Below are positions 11,501 to 22,669 of a stretch of 64,000 bases of DNA, piece by piece. Below the pieces are notes generated by a model. It was not told where the DNA came from, searched no databases, and saw only the letters and a list, made by a program, of their open reading frames with translations. The stretch's first letter is position 1; the number at the start of each line of letters is the position of its first letter. Made by a program: the position numbers and the translations under genes. This stretch comes from Venturia oleaginea (taxonomy: Eukaryota; Ascomycota; Dothideomycetes; Venturiales; Venturiaceae). Location: contig JABMLP010000012.1 of NCBI GenBank assembly GCA_013176395.1, forward strand, positions 186,001 through 250,000. The letters are read 5' to 3'.

Positions 11501-12604
11501 GCGAAAAGGTTCTTACAATGCCACTATCGCTACCACGGATTTCCCATGGCATTGACGTCGGACAGAGGCAGCAATTGGACAGGTCGTTTTTGGAGGAAGC
11601 TTTGCGAACTTACAAAGATTGAGCAGAGACTCTCTACAGCCTTTCATCCACAGACCGATGGCGCGATCGAGCGTATGAACCAGGAAGTTCTACGCTATCT
11701 CCGCGCCTTCATCGCATACTCCCAACTAGACTGGCCAACGCTACTACCTACGGCTATGTTAGCACTGAACAATCGTGACTCTTCAGTCACAGGGATGAGT
11801 CCATTCTATCTAACCCACGGCTACCATGCGGAACCAATCCAGAAAGTACAACGAATCTCACCCAGTAACTCACCAACAGCCGATGCCGAGACCTTTGTGC
11901 AACGAATAGAAGAGGCACAAGAATATGCACAGGCAGCGATGGCCTGATCCCAGCAGAAGATGGAGAACGACGCCAACAGGTCACGTCAAGCTGCCGAAAC
12001 GTTAAAAAAGGGCGACAAAGTCTGGTTGAACCTTAGGAATATCAATACTCCGCAGCTATCAAAGAAACTGGCGTGGACGCAAGCCAAATACACTGTCGAG
12101 AACCAGATCTCCCCGATGGTATACGAGCTGGCTGACCTGCCAAGTGGTATCCATAACCGTTTCCACGTTGACCTACTCCGCCGAGCCGCAACCGACACAC
12201 TGCCCTCACAAGAATCCGATGATACCCAGCCGCCACTATTAGTGCCTCAAACCGAAGAAACAGAGGCTGAGTTTGAAGTAGAACGTATACTTCGCGCAGA
12301 GAAGAAACGGGTTGGGCGAGGCTGGGTTCGTCAGTTATTAATCAAATGGAAAGGCTATGCAGATCCCGATTGGCAGCCACGTTCATTATTTACAGAAGTC
12401 GAGGACTTAGACCGCTTCGAGGCAGAGTATGGCAAGGGCGACGGTGTCGGCGAAGATATAGGAGCTCAAACAGGGGCCCGAAGAAACCGAGTAGCGGTGG
12501 CCAGCGCCTTCGAATCTGCTACAAGCTGGCAGAAGCGATGTATGGCGTTTGTCTGTTTGATTATCCCACCTACCACACCCTCTTTAGTCCTGCACACCCG
12601 GTAA
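8528..12604 (+). pseudogene. pol: Pol of gypsy-B, one in-frame stop
   Basis: Long pol frame with no ATG at its start, so it probably depended on gag for expression. Domains in order: protease (FFDNGCLPYA), reverse transcriptase ([10 protein letters not shown], active site YMDDVL near 9838), RNase H (NYEIHDKELLAVI), integrase zinc finger (CDVCGRTG near 11285), integrase core (SIDFMTDL, TSDRGSNW, AIERMNQEV) and a chromodomain (LIKWKGYADPDWQP). A TGA at 11945-11947 interrupts the frame between integrase and the C-terminal part (11960-12604), which continues in the same frame. The protein is related to gypsy-A but clearly diverged. Confidence 0.88.
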
Positions 12605-12616
12605 GGAGGGGGGTAA

Positions 12617-12721
12617 TGTTATGGGCATGGCCCATGGTTGGTATAGGCTAAGAGCCTAAGCCTGATTGAGTCTAGTATAGAGACAGAACCTCATTGAGGT
12701 TCTCTGCTTGTAGATACCTTC
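12617..12721 (+). repeat. 3' LTR of gypsy-B (matched part)
   Basis: Matches 7213-7317. It ends at the first base before the TGTCACGG terminus of gypsy-C. Confidence 0.75.
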
Positions 12722-12956
12722 TGTCACGGGAGCGATAGAAGTAGTTGTAAAGCACGTTGACGAGTGTTTAGCCGTACTAGCTATGAGCGAGCGTGATAGA
12801 AGTCAAATGGTGTTATCTTTCTAAGAGTCAAGACATTGCGTGAAGAATCTAAGCACAGTGGAGGAATCGCGAGGTAGGTAAGGGATTCCTCGGTTTGTGC
12901 GCTAGAATCACGTGAATACCAGTTCATGGTAACACTCTCAGTGTCACTCCGTGACA
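12722..12956 (-). repeat. 3' LTR of gypsy-C
   Basis: 235 bp bounded by TGTCACGG and CCGTGACA, next to the minus-strand purine tract. Its first 16 bases resemble those of the solo LTR at 42043 (TGTCACGGCAGCGATAG), suggesting related families. Confidence 0.8.
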
Positions 12957-12967
12957 GTACCCCCCTC

Positions 12968-15900
12968 CTAAATGGAAGAGAAAAGAAAAGAATGATTAAT
13001 CAATGGGGAACCACTTTCCTCCGGATGCTCCCTTTCAGATGCGGCTGCTGCAGCTGTATCCCATACGTCGCAAGCTGGTTCCCATGATTCTTCGTCATAT
13101 CCTTGCCACCATACCAGATACTCGTGGCGTCGTCGTCTTTTATTGTATCGAGAGTCGTTGACCCTCTCAACGAGGTATTCTTGTTCGCCGTCAATTTCAA
13201 CTGGCGGCGGTGGTTCCTGAATCTGCCCCGGTAAGGCCTCATCATCGTGGACTGGTCGGAGCAACGAGGTGTGGAAAACGGGGTGTATCTTTATGCTCAC
13301 AAGGAGTTCGAGTCGGTAAGCGTGAGAGGAGATGACTTTCTTGATTCGGAACGGGCCAGCCGACTTCCAGTCAAGTTTCTTGGCTGGTCTTCGGGTTTTC
13401 AGGTTTCGGATGTCTAACATGACGGAATCGCCAACTTAGTACGCGGGCGACGGGTGGCGTCGTCGGTTCGCTTTCTCTTCGTAGTCTGCTTGGGCCCATT
13501 TCATTTCGTCGTGAAGGAACGTGTCGATGTCTTTCATATCTTCGACAAATTTATGAACATCTTGGACTTGTTGTCGTTGGTAAGCTGGCCGTACTATTCT
13601 GGTGGGGGGCTCAAATCCCATTCTCGAGTGTTGACCACTGTTGGCAAGGAATGGTGTTACTCCTGTTGTCTCGGAGGCGGTATTGTTGGCCTTGAACTCG
13701 GCCATTGGAGTCCAGCGAACCCAGTCGTCTTGCAGATAGGCCACATAGGCACGAAAGTACTGTTCCATTACTGAATTCATTCGCTCGGTTTGTCCATCTG
13801 TTTCAGGATGGAAGGCGGTAGAAAGGCAGGCTTCAATCTTCAACTGCTTCGTGAGTTCATCCCAGAAGGCGGACACAAACGGGCCTCCTCGATCGGAGAC
13901 AATTGTGTCTGGGAGTCCGTGTAATTTCCAAACTTGCGTAAGGAAAAGTCGTGCTACGTCGGGTGCCTTGTTTTGGGCGCAGGGGATAAAGTGAGTCATC
14001 TTGCTCAAGCGATCTACAACAACCATCACACTTGTGCAGTCTTCTGATTCTGGTAGTTCGACGACGAAGTCGATAGAGATGTCTTTCCATCTCTTCTCGG
14101 GTACTGGTAGGGGCTTCAACAAGCCACTGTAGGCTTCTCGGGAGGATTTCGAGCGTTGGCAGATGTGACAGCTTCGTACGAAGCGTCGGACAGAGTCGTA
14201 CATTTGCGGCCAGTAGTACTGGCGGGACAAGATTTCCAAAGTCTTTGTGCGGCCTGGGTGACCACCAACGGGGGATTCGTGAACGTAGCGTAGTAGCTTA
14301 ACCTTTAGTTCGTCTGAACTAGGCAGGACAAGGCGATCTCGAAAATACAGGCGGTTACTTCGGGCTTCGCATTCCGAAAGACTGATTTTCTTTGATTTCC
14401 GAACTCCTGTTCGGAGGAGTCTCAAGATCTCTTGGACGAACTCATCGTTGTCATATTCGTCTTCGATAATTTGCTCAATAGACCTATCTGTATCGATAGG
14501 GTTTAGTTCCTCAAAGAGTTCGGGACGTAGGAGCGTTTGCTTTCGGTACAGGCGAGCTTCTTCTTGAGCAGGTTGATCTTGCGACCTCCGAGTTAGGGCA
14601 TCAGGTTTCTGTCCTTGTGATCCTGGTCGGTAGACGATAGAAAACTGGAATCGGGAAAGGTATTCAGACCAGCGAGCTTGTCGGTGACTGAGTTGTTTCG
14701 TCGTACAGAAGTACTGAAGGCTCTTATGGTCGCTGAGGACTTTGATCGGAAAGGCGGCTCCTTCGAGTTCTGGACGCCACTGTTCGAAGCATCGGATAAT
14801 AGCGAGCAGCTCCTTATCATAGATCTCGTAGTTGCATTCTGCGGGCGATAGGCGGTGCGAGTAGTAAGCTACAGGATAGAGCTTCCCGTCAGTTCCATAT
14901 TTGGAGAGTACGCCTCCTGAGGCGTAATCGGACGAGTCGGCTTCCACGACACAGGCTAGTTCGGGGTCGAAGTGTCTTAGAATTGGTGCGGAGGTAAAGG
15001 CTTTCTTGAGAGCTTCAAAAGCTCTTTTGCAGGTTTCGTCAAACGTAAACGGAACGTCCTTGCGAGTCAGTCTCACGAGAGGAGCAACGATTCGAGAGAA
15101 GTTGGATATAAATCGTCTGTAGAAATTGGCGAACCCAATAAAGGCGCGGACGTCCTTTACATTGAGAGGGTGTTTTCAGCCGGTAATCGCTTCGATTTTC
15201 TTTGGGTCCATCCGGATCCCATCTGTTGTAATGATAAGGCCAAGGTAGAGGACTTCAGTCTTATGAAACTCGCACTTGTCGATGTCGAGCTGGAGCCCAG
15301 CTTCGTGCAAGGCTTTCAGAACCAGTTCTACGTGGGTTCGGTGTTCGGACAGAGAATCGCTGTAAACGAGAATATCGTCAATGTATGCGGTGCAGAAGAT
15401 GTCGAGGTATGGGCGAAGAACGTCGTTTACGTAATGCTGAAAAGTGCTAGGGGCGTTGGCCAATCCAAAGGGCATAACGAGGTATTCGAAGAGGCCATAT
15501 CGTGTTCGGAATGCGGTCAGCCATTCGTCTCCCTTGGCAATGCGAAGCCGATTGAACGCAGCGATAATATCGAGCTTTGTATAGTATCTCGCTTTGCTAA
15601 GGCGGTTCAGTGTTTCTTGGATCAACGGGAGCGGGTATCGGTTCTTGATCGTGATGGCGTTCAGTGCTCGGTAATCGACACAAAAGCGGAGGCCACCTCC
15701 TGGCTTCTTGATAAAGATTACAGGCGCGGCAGCAGGAGAGGAGCTTGCTCGGATGAATCTCTTAGCGAGGTGCTCGTCAAGGTACTTTCGTAGAACCTCG
15801 AGCTCGTTCTGGGACATGCTGTATAGAGGTCCAAAACTGGGTTGCTTACCGGGTTAAAGTTGGATCTTGTGGTCGTAAGGTCGGTGATCAGGGAGGACGT

Positions 15901-17048
15901 CGGACTTCTTCCGGGAGAAGACGTCGAGGTGTTCGTGGTACTCTGTAGGTACTTTCGTGCGTGGGTCAGTGTCACGGGGCGGGTTCGGGTATCAGGAGGA
16001 AGGAGCAGCAGCAGGAACAGATATCATTCAACAGGCTATATACGAACTGGCAGGCAAACCAACAGGCAGGTTTAACGACAGGACGTGGCTCAAAGAGCTA
16101 CGAATTGGTTGAAGCCACGTAGGCTTTAAAACCTTTCCTCGGCAGAACTCCGGTTCTGCCTTGATCACGTGCCGTGGGGCCACCCCAACGGCGGGAAGGA
16201 CTTGTCCGCGGTCGTACCGTGACAGTCAGTATGCGTTTTCGGGGCCAGAGCCTTCTCGATATCGGACATCGTAATGGCGAAGAGCTCGTGTTCAGGTTTT
16301 CGTGCAAGTCGAGTAAATGGTACAGCTCCTATGGCGTAGATATCAATCTCGTCATCTATCTCGGAGGAGGGTTCCAGATCGGATTCGGGACCGAGGTCGT
16401 GTTCGGGTTCGGGTTCGGGTTCGGGTTCGTGTTCGGGTTTGGGTTTGGGTTCATATTCAGGTTCAGGTTTGGTAAGGGCACGTCTGAAGCTATACTTCCA
16501 GTCATCGTGTTTCCTCCGTGTAGAGAGGGAAGTTCGGTTCTTCCGTTTCCGTGATTCAGGTTGGGCAGGTAGCAAGAGAGGATCTCCTACCAGGTCGGGT
16601 CGGTGTTTCTTACAGCCGGGTGCTTTAAAGTGTAGTCTGTGTTTTGCCCAATCGAAGACAATTTCGTGTTTCTTCATCCAAGGAAGACCCAGAATAACGT
16701 CGTGTTTTCCCAGTGTGGTAACATACAAAGAGATCCTCTCCTTGTGTCCTTCATGTTCGAGTTTGAGAGAGACTACATGTGTAATCCTCCCAGCAGTGGT
16801 CTGTTTTCCCGTAAAGCCAGTGACGTCGATGTGTCGTGAGAGTCGGTTCAGTTTCAGGCCATGTTGTTGCGCAAAGGGTCTGTTGATAAAGCCTATACCA
16901 GTAGCTCCACTATCCACCATGGATTCTACCTTAACAGAGGTAGTTCCTTGGGTAAGTTGACAAGGAATAGTGATTAGTCTTTTCCAGTTGGTACTCGTGA
17001 AAGAGGTATAGTTGACAAAGACCCTGCGGTGTTGTCCCGAGCGGCGAC
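12968..17048 (-). pseudogene. pol: Pol of gypsy-C, three nonsense codons and an inserted LTR
   Basis: Minus-strand pol. The protease has VDSGATG near 16915. A proline/glutamate dipeptide stretch (EPEPEPEP) follows near 16390-16440. Reverse transcriptase has [10 protein letters not shown] and active site YIDDIL near 15380. RNase H (NYEIYDKELLAI), integrase (CHICQRSK zinc finger, SIDFVVEL, VSDRGGPF, TERMN) and a chromodomain (LVWWQGYDEESWEP) follow. In-frame stops occur at 15854-15856 (TAA where Glu is usual), 15176-15178 (TGA where Trp is usual) and 13436-13438 (TAA where Gln is usual). The frame is otherwise continuous once the solo LTR and its duplicated target are discounted. It opens upstream of the gag stop in the -1 frame. 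Confidence 0.88.
15970..16224. repeat. solo LTR inserted in gypsy-C pol
   Basis: 255 bp with ends TGTCACGG ... CCGTGACA, flanked by the perfect 5-bp duplication GTCAG (15965-15969 and 16225-16229). Removing the repeat and one GTCAG rejoins the protease-RT linker in frame on the minus strand, so this is a later insertion that lost its body by LTR-LTR recombination. Its interior differs from the host element's own LTR. Confidence 0.88.
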
Positions 17049-18146
17049 TTACTCTAGGGACTTGCCTTTTGATCGTGATTTCAATGAATAATCGGATTGA
17101 GAGGAGGTCGTAGATGAGGAACGAGAGCGAGGGGTTCGACGAGGTGAAGTGGTTTGATTAGGCCTACTCAAGGAGGCGGAACGGATTCGTGTAGTAGGTA
17201 TCAGTACCTTACAGTCAGGCGATATATGTCTAGAAGAACCACATCGAAAACAAAGGCCTTCTTTCTTTCGTCGTTCGCGTTCCCGGGAGCCCAATGGAGC
17301 ATAGGAATTCTCGACGACATCGATATCCATAGCATTTGGGTCCTTTGACGTTCGAGAGGAAAATGGTGTACGCGGCGAGCTCTTATTTTCGTTCTGGAGG
17401 AAGCGAAGGTCATTGTCGTAGGTGCAGATCAGGGTGGCATAATCGTTCAGCGAGCAGGGAATCTGGGCGCCGATCATGCTCCTTTTCAGGTCGTGGTTCA
17501 ATGACATACGAAGCTGCATGATTTGTCCTTCCTCATTTAGTCCAGCGTCGCCCGCGAGACGGCGGAACTCTGCGAAGTGAGCTATGAAGCTCTTCTTTCC
17601 TTGCTTCAACACGCTCAGTTTAGTTTGAGCAGTTGTCTTCTTGTTCGGGTCTCCGTAGGAGAGGTTGAGGATAGAGACGAAGGCTTCGAGAGTGGGTGGA
17701 CGATGGGAGGTCACAAGCGCGGAGGCGTCCTTTCCGATTCGACTCAGTGCGTAGCGTAGTTTGCTCTCGCCGTCTGGGTAACGGTCTGCATTCCCTCGTA
17801 ACTTGTTGTCTAACTGGTAAAGAAACTCTGACAGGTCGGATCTTTTGCCTGTGAATACAGAAGGGTCGGGAAGTCGCTCGGACAGTTGCTGGCGCTGATA
17901 GGGGACTGGTTCGGTCGCACTCGGGATCGTATGAGGTGTTCCGTTCTCGAGCTCTGGCAAGCTGTCTACGGATTGCTGCTGCGTAGTATTCGGTGGTGTA
18001 GGGTTAACTTTCGATGAAGTAGCTGACGAGGAGCGGAGAACCATAAGCTCTTCTTGTAGTGAGTCTACTTTCTCTTCCAAAGCTTTCTGGGACTTGATAG
18101 CTTTCTCCATCGTATCGGTAAAGGATGCTTGCATAGCGGAAAGCAT
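17049..18146 (-). CDS. gag: Gag of gypsy-C
   Basis: 365 residues from ATG 18146 to the stop at 17049. The N-terminal 45 residues have coiled-coil character (repeated Lys/Glu/Leu, KALEEKVDSLQEELMVL). The capsid region contains the VFTGKRSDLSEFLYQL motif near residue 97. A CCHC knuckle, CFRCGSSRHISPDC, lies near residue 300. The tail is Ser/Arg-rich. The frame is open with no break, unlike its pol. It probably bound and packaged element RNA. The pol frame overlaps the gag end in the -1 frame. Confidence 0.85.
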   Translation of the reverse strand: MLSAMQASFTDTMEKAIKSQKALEEKVDSLQEELMVLRSSSATSSKVNPTPPNTTQQQSVDSLPELENGTPHTIPSATEPVPYQRQQLSERLPDPSVFTGKRSDLSEFLYQLDNKLRGNADRYPDGESKLRYALSRIGKDASALVTSHRPPTLEAFVSILNLSYGDPNKKTTAQTKLSVLKQGKKSFIAHFAEFRRLAGDAGLNEEGQIMQLRMSLNHDLKRSMIGAQIPCSLNDYATLICTYDNDLRFLQNENKSSPRTPFSSRTSKDPNAMDIDVVENSYAPLGSRERERRKKEGLCFRCGSSRHISPDCKVLIPTTRIRSASLSRPNQTTSPRRTPRSRSSSTTSSQSDYSLKSRSKGKSLE

Positions 18147-18884
18147 CTGCTGGATCTCAGCGACGCGAGAAATTGGGAAAGACTGAGTTGAAGGACGTGG
18201 CGCGGGATTATCGAGAAAAGCATGAATGGAAAAGGCTTGAGCCGATACCTACCGTAGTGCATAAGAACGCGAAGATGAAAGAAGCGAATAAGCAGACTGG
18301 ACAGTTTGAGAGCATGTACATCTATCGTAGACGATCAGCAGGACCAAAGAGCTATGAAGGGCCAGCATCGAATGATGGTTGGAGTCGAGAGGCTTTACCG
18401 CTCAGATCCATCCTGTGAATGGTCAGTGGTACTGACGGACGCATGGTTTAGATCAATTGATAGATAGAGTATAATGATGAAGTGGAGGGATGGGGATTAG
18501 CAGCGCTGAGCGAGGAAGGTCGGAGTTATAAACGCCTGAAAACGGATCTTGTCTAAACACGGCCTAGCGCCAGAATGCTTGAGTTTTGCATGTTCCATAT
18601 CCATCACACAAACAACATTCACCCTCTTTGCCTGCAATTCAGATATATCAAATTTTATGCCGCTAAACTTATATCAAACGATCAGCTATCCCTCTTAAAT
18701 CATTGATCCACGTTCGCTGTGTCATAGACCGAGATGCGGGACGGAGCTCGATGTTCCCTCACAGGATGCGTCCCCGGCCATGTATCAAAGATTGGCGTGG
18801 AGAGAACTCCACAGTGCCTTGTTGGTGATCTCTATTTATATCCTTAGGTTCGCCCTCACAATCTTGTGTTACCTTTCTTAAGCT
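18147..18884. other. spacer between gypsy-C and the alpha-galactosidase gene
   Basis: The minus-strand frame stays open upstream of the gag ATG as far as about 18250. The rest has no gene. The right end is the likely promoter of the alpha-galactosidase gene, with a TATTTATA at about 18832-18840, roughly 45 bases before its ATG. Confidence 0.4.
18797..18812 (+). promoter_or_regulatory. palindromic pair of CreA-type sites
   Basis: GTGGAGAGAACTCCAC, an inverted pair of hexamers that both match the SYGGRG consensus of the carbon-catabolite repressor CreA, 73 bases before the alpha-galactosidase ATG. Secreted glycosidases are commonly repressed by CreA. Binding here is inference. Confidence 0.35.
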
Positions 18885-20772
18885 ATGTCTCTACGAATTG
18901 CTTTGAAGCATTTTCTACTACCAATTTCTGTGGTATTCTCATATTGCAGTGCAGTTGCTGCAAACACCCTCCAGCCGAGGTTAGATAATGGCTTGGCTTT
19001 GAAGCCGATACTGGGGTGACTACCGCACTTGCAGTCTTCTATGCTACTAATCCTAACAAATTTTGTAGTTGGAACTCTTACAACCACTACTCCTGCTCCC
19101 CAAATGAGAGCATTATACATTCCAACGCGCAAGCTTTGGTGGACCTCGGATTGCAGGCAGTGGGCTATCATTTTGTAACCGTGGATTGTGGATGGACTCT
19201 GCCAAATCGTACCGCCAATGGAACGTTGACGCCTAATCCTGCCAGATTTCCGAGCGGCTACCCTGCTTTGAGTAATTTCATCCATAGTCTAGGCCTCGGA
19301 TTTGGAGTTTACTCGGATGCCGGGGTGAAGATGTGTATGACAGGAGAACCTGAGCAGGCGGGAAGTCTATGTACGCTGTCAACTTGTCTCAGGTGAGAGA
19401 CGTACGCAGCACGCTGACTGGAGATAGTCCACGAGAAGCAAGATGCAGAAACATTTGCTTCATGGGGAGCAGATCTCCTGAAATGTATTGCATGCTCTCA
19501 CAACAATAACGTCCGCTAAGCCTCATAGATGACAACTGCTTTTCCGAAGCCGCATCAGGATATCCGAACACAGATTATGCCCCAGCCGTGCCTCATCTCG
19601 GTCGATACCAAAATATGAGCGACGCAGTCACATCAACAAAGCGACCTATCATCCTCCAAGTTTGCAATTGGGGACTCGATTTCCCCTCAGCTTGGGCACC
19701 TGCACTGGCACATTCATGGCGTATAACAAACGACATCATTCCCGCCTGGCGCACGATTCCGCGAATTCTCAATCAAGCCGTCCCCCAGACATCTTTTGCT
19801 GGTCCAGGCCGTTGGTTGGATCTCGATATGTTGGAGGTGGGAAACAACATCTTTACCACTGCAGAGGAACAGACGCATTTCTCGTTATGGGCAATCATCA
19901 AGAGTCCGCTAGTGATTGGTGCCGCATTGAAGGATTCCCTCACGAGTATAAAGAAGGAGTCCCTTAATATCTTGATGAATAAGGATGTAATTGGTTACAA
20001 CCAGGATCCCTTGGGTGTTGCAGCGAGTTTTCGCAGAAGATGGACTGAGGAAGGATATGAAGTTTGGGCCGGGCCATTGAGTGAAGATAGACTCGTCGTT
20101 GCTGTGATCAACTGGCAGAATACAGCAAGAGACCTGACACTCAATTTCTCGGACGTGGATGTGCAGACAGCTGGCTTTTTGAAGGATATATGGAATGGCA
20201 AAACAGTAAGTAATGCCAAATCCTCTTATACCGCCCACGCCGAAGCCCACGGAACGATTCTGCTGGAATTGTCACAAATCACAAAAGTAGCTGCGCCAAC
20301 TCAAAAGCCAACCTTCTTCCCTAGCACGAACTTCACAACTGCCGGAAGTGCGACTCGTCAGACCTGTCATTCGAATCTCTGCTCCCCTGGTGGCTCCAAA
20401 ATCGGCTACATTTCACCATCCGGCTCCGCCTCGATCTATATCATCTCTCCATCAACTAGCGCGAGGAAATTGGTTGATATCTATTTCTGCAACAATGAGA
20501 TTGCCTTCCAGTCAGCTTGGGACTACGGAACCAACACGAGAAATTTGACTATCTCGGTGAATAACATCACAACGAGGATTGAAGTCCCTTTGAGTGGGAA
20601 GAGCAGTGAGTTGTTTAGTGTTGGGAAGGGCTGGGAAGATACAGGCAAATTCAAGGTAGAAATTAACGGATGGGAAGAAGGGGGTAACGAAGTTGTCATT
20701 GGAAACAAGGGTGGTGATGCGGGTTTGCAGAGACTTGGGGCGGACTTTGTGGGTATGGATGTTTACTTCTGA
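18885..20772 (+). CDS. secreted alpha-galactosidase, glycoside hydrolase family 27
   Basis: Extracellular enzyme that removes terminal alpha-1,6-galactose from raffinose-type sugars and galactomannan. By eye there are four exons: 18885-19015, 19069-19370, 19428-19484 and 19529-20772, giving 577 residues. Introns are 53, 57 and 44 bp with GT..AG ends. Residues 1-26 form a signal peptide ending near AVAA. The GH27 barrel begins GWNSYNHYSC. The nucleophile Asp is in KYDNC (about 165) and the acid/base Asp is in SWRITND (about 232). The barrel is followed by the antiparallel domain. The last 150 residues form a beta-rich module with four cysteines, resembling the extra carbohydrate-binding module of some fungal family members (inference). 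Without introns the gene would look broken, so splicing decides the model. It is a single-copy gene between transposons. Confidence 0.93.
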
Positions 20773-20842
20773 GACGAGGGCGGTTCGGACTTCGTACTAC
20801 TCAACTTCTTCTAAACGCTCTTATCGCGCCTCCCACAGTATC

Positions 20843-21085
20843 TTAACCTTTTGACGATTGACTTGTATCCTCCTCCTCCTTCTCCTTTCCCTCACCACTC
20901 AATGTTCCCACCCTCTTCAACATCGCCTCATTCCTACGCTTCTTTTTCACCCTCGCCTCTGCCTCTTCATAGATCGTCAATTCTTTCTTCTCCTCCTTCT
21001 TTCCGTACCATAATTCCCAGACCTTGTCTAGGAGAAGCATTTTCACGTTCAGTCTTTTGGGGGGAGATAGATTCGGTTGGGACAT
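20843..21085 (-). CDS. small charged hypothetical protein
   Basis: An 80-residue frame beginning MSQPNLSPPKRLN. It has a hydrophobic/aromatic patch (LLLDKVWELWYG) followed by a long Lys/Glu-rich, probably helical tail and an acidic C terminus. I do not recognise a family. It lies tail-to-tail with the alpha-galactosidase gene, 70 bases away. The biased composition may reflect a CT-rich tract on the other strand, so it may not be a gene. Confidence 0.25.
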   Translation of the reverse strand: MSQPNLSPPKRLNVKMLLLDKVWELWYGKKEEKKELTIYEEAEARVKKKRRNEAMLKRVGTLSGEGKEKEEEDTSQSSKG

Positions 21086-21692
21086 CGGGTAGGTTGAAGT
21101 ATACAAGGTCTGGGTTGCGGCTATATATAAAGAGTTGATGTGGTGTGGTGAAGGTGGAAGGAAGGCTGCTAATATAAGATGTCATTTGGTTATGTTTCTT
21201 CTTTGTACATATAGTACATTGTGAGTGGTGAAAAAGAAAGAGACACGTGTCATATTCTTTTGTCTGGGCGAGCAGAGTCATCAGACAAGTACGTTTGCAT
21301 TTTGCAGCAACGCGTGACCACCGGAATATCATTAAGATGCTGATCATATCTCCTTCCCGGATAACTACTGTACTCGAGAATCTCTTCGCCCGTCTCACAC
21401 GCACTTGCTTCACTGGTTAAGGTCATTCACTCGCTGGCTTTTGTGGAGAAGAGCGGCATAGTGGGTGAGGAGATGGAAGCAGGCCGACCAAATATTAGCG
21501 ACCAATACGAACGATGACTGCGGCAGCTACACATCGATAGTCTTCCGCGACTTGCTGTCAACACCGATCCGATCGTGTAAATGGCTATGTAAGTTGACGC
21601 GTGGTTTGGCGAGCTGACGAATTGATTGAAGGGAAGCGCGGTTGAGGATGGTGGAGGCATCAATCTACTCGTCCTTGCCAAAATAATAGCGG

Positions 21693-22504
21693 ATGGAGGA
21701 AATTGCAGACATGTTAACTCGAGTCTTTCAGCATGTATCGGGCATCTTCACAACCACACTCGAAGCAAATTACCATATTGCCCCAAAAGAAAGCCAGCTA
21801 GTATATCCTTCAACATGTCCAACTCATCGCCTACAATACCTGGACGATCGACTGCATCGTAATCATGGGACTCGGACAAGAATGGTACCAACTCGCCATG
21901 ATCCTACATCTGAAAGAAGCCCTTCGCTACATGATCAGACAGGACACCGAGGTTTATGCCCAGGAGCTCCCATATATGATTTCCAACTACGACGATTACA
22001 AGGCCTTCCTCAGAAATCGTGGAATAACCTCTATAGATGGCGCCGTGTAAAAGCTTACGTGTGGATGCCAGAGGGACCTTTGCAACAGGAAGATCCACAG
22101 GGTCAAGACTTGCACGGGCAGAATCCGCAGGGATTGTTGGCAAGCTTGCTGAGTTAACGCACGAGGCAAATTTACCGGAGACGTGAACAGAGGAGAAAGA
22201 TGCGCAGAGGAATGATTCGATGGAGTTGACGCAGGAGGGGGATCGCAAGCGGGCCAAAGTGACACATGAACAAGGTCTCCGGCAGAAAGAGTCGCAAAGC
22301 GAAGACGAGGAGGAGGAGGAAGATCGCAGACACAGGACTTATGGTCTGCCTGAGATTGTGGGCATCTTTATGATGATGTATCGTGAATGGCAAGAGCTGC
22401 CACCAACCTATCATGATGGCCACATGCATCAGGACAAGAATGTGGAGAGTGGGGAATTCGAGGGCTTGTTTATGTTGGTATCACTGAAGGTGATAATGAA
22501 ATGA
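21693..22504 (+). other. uncharacterised coding-like region in several frames
   Basis: Pieces that look coding lie in different frames: 21693-21860 (MLTRVFQHVSGIFTTTLEA), 21865-22050 (ALRYMIRQDTEVYAQELPYM), then 22050-22157 back in the first frame, and 22220-22504 with an acidic run and GIFMMMYREWQELPP. This could be one gene with unrecognised introns or a decayed gene. I cannot assign a family. No transposon ends bracket it. Confidence 0.3.
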
Positions 22505-22550
22505 CGTGCACGTATAGAAGAAGCATGATAAAGAGTACTGGTAATTGATA

Positions 22551-22584
22551 TCTGGTTGATTGATTGATTGATTGATTTTATCCT
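22551..22584 (-). repeat. 3' tail remnant of retroelement X
   Basis: TTGATTGATTGATTG...TTTTATCCTA matches the tail of element X as seen at 54867-54895 and, inverted, at 43838-43873. Pogo-1 begins directly after it at a TA dinucleotide, so pogo-1 apparently landed in an X copy of which only the tail is left. Confidence 0.6.
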
Positions 22585-22669
22585 AACGTGTTTCACCACT
22601 CAGTGGGCCACCCCAGTCAGACGGCCACCCCATCAAAAAGTCCATTCTCTTCGTACAATAATTGCGATA

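Larger units (their letters stand above)
7213..12721 (+). mobile_element. Ty3/gypsy chromodomain retrotransposon (gypsy-B), decayed
   Basis: Second Ty3/gypsy element with the same domain order as gypsy-A. Repeated ends of 105 bp match at 7213-7317 and 12617-12721, both starting TGTTATGGGCATGG, with at least three differences. A purine tract AAGGAGGGGGGTAA lies at 12603-12616. Gag is broken by frameshifts and pol by an in-frame stop. The right LTR copy ends exactly where gypsy-C begins (12722), so either the LTR was cut by that insertion or the LTR is only about 105 bp. No target-site duplication can be shown. Confidence 0.9.
12722..18146 (-). mobile_element. Ty3/gypsy chromodomain retrotransposon (gypsy-C), 5' LTR not found
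   Basis: Third Ty3/gypsy element, reading right to left. The 3' LTR (12722-12956) has TGTCACGG/CCGTGACA ends and is preceded, on the minus strand, by a purine tract (12957-12968). Pol lies at 12968-17048 and gag at 17049-18146. I could not find a second LTR copy to the right of gag within the next several hundred bases, so the 5' end is deleted, rearranged or strongly diverged. Pol has three in-frame stops and a 255-bp solo LTR inserted into it. Confidence 0.88.

Noticed and set aside
15854..15856. Repeat-induced point mutation (RIP) as the cause of gypsy-C stops
   Set aside because: Only one of the three stops fits the classic CA to TA change on the coding strand. Too few sites to conclude without dinucleotide statistics.
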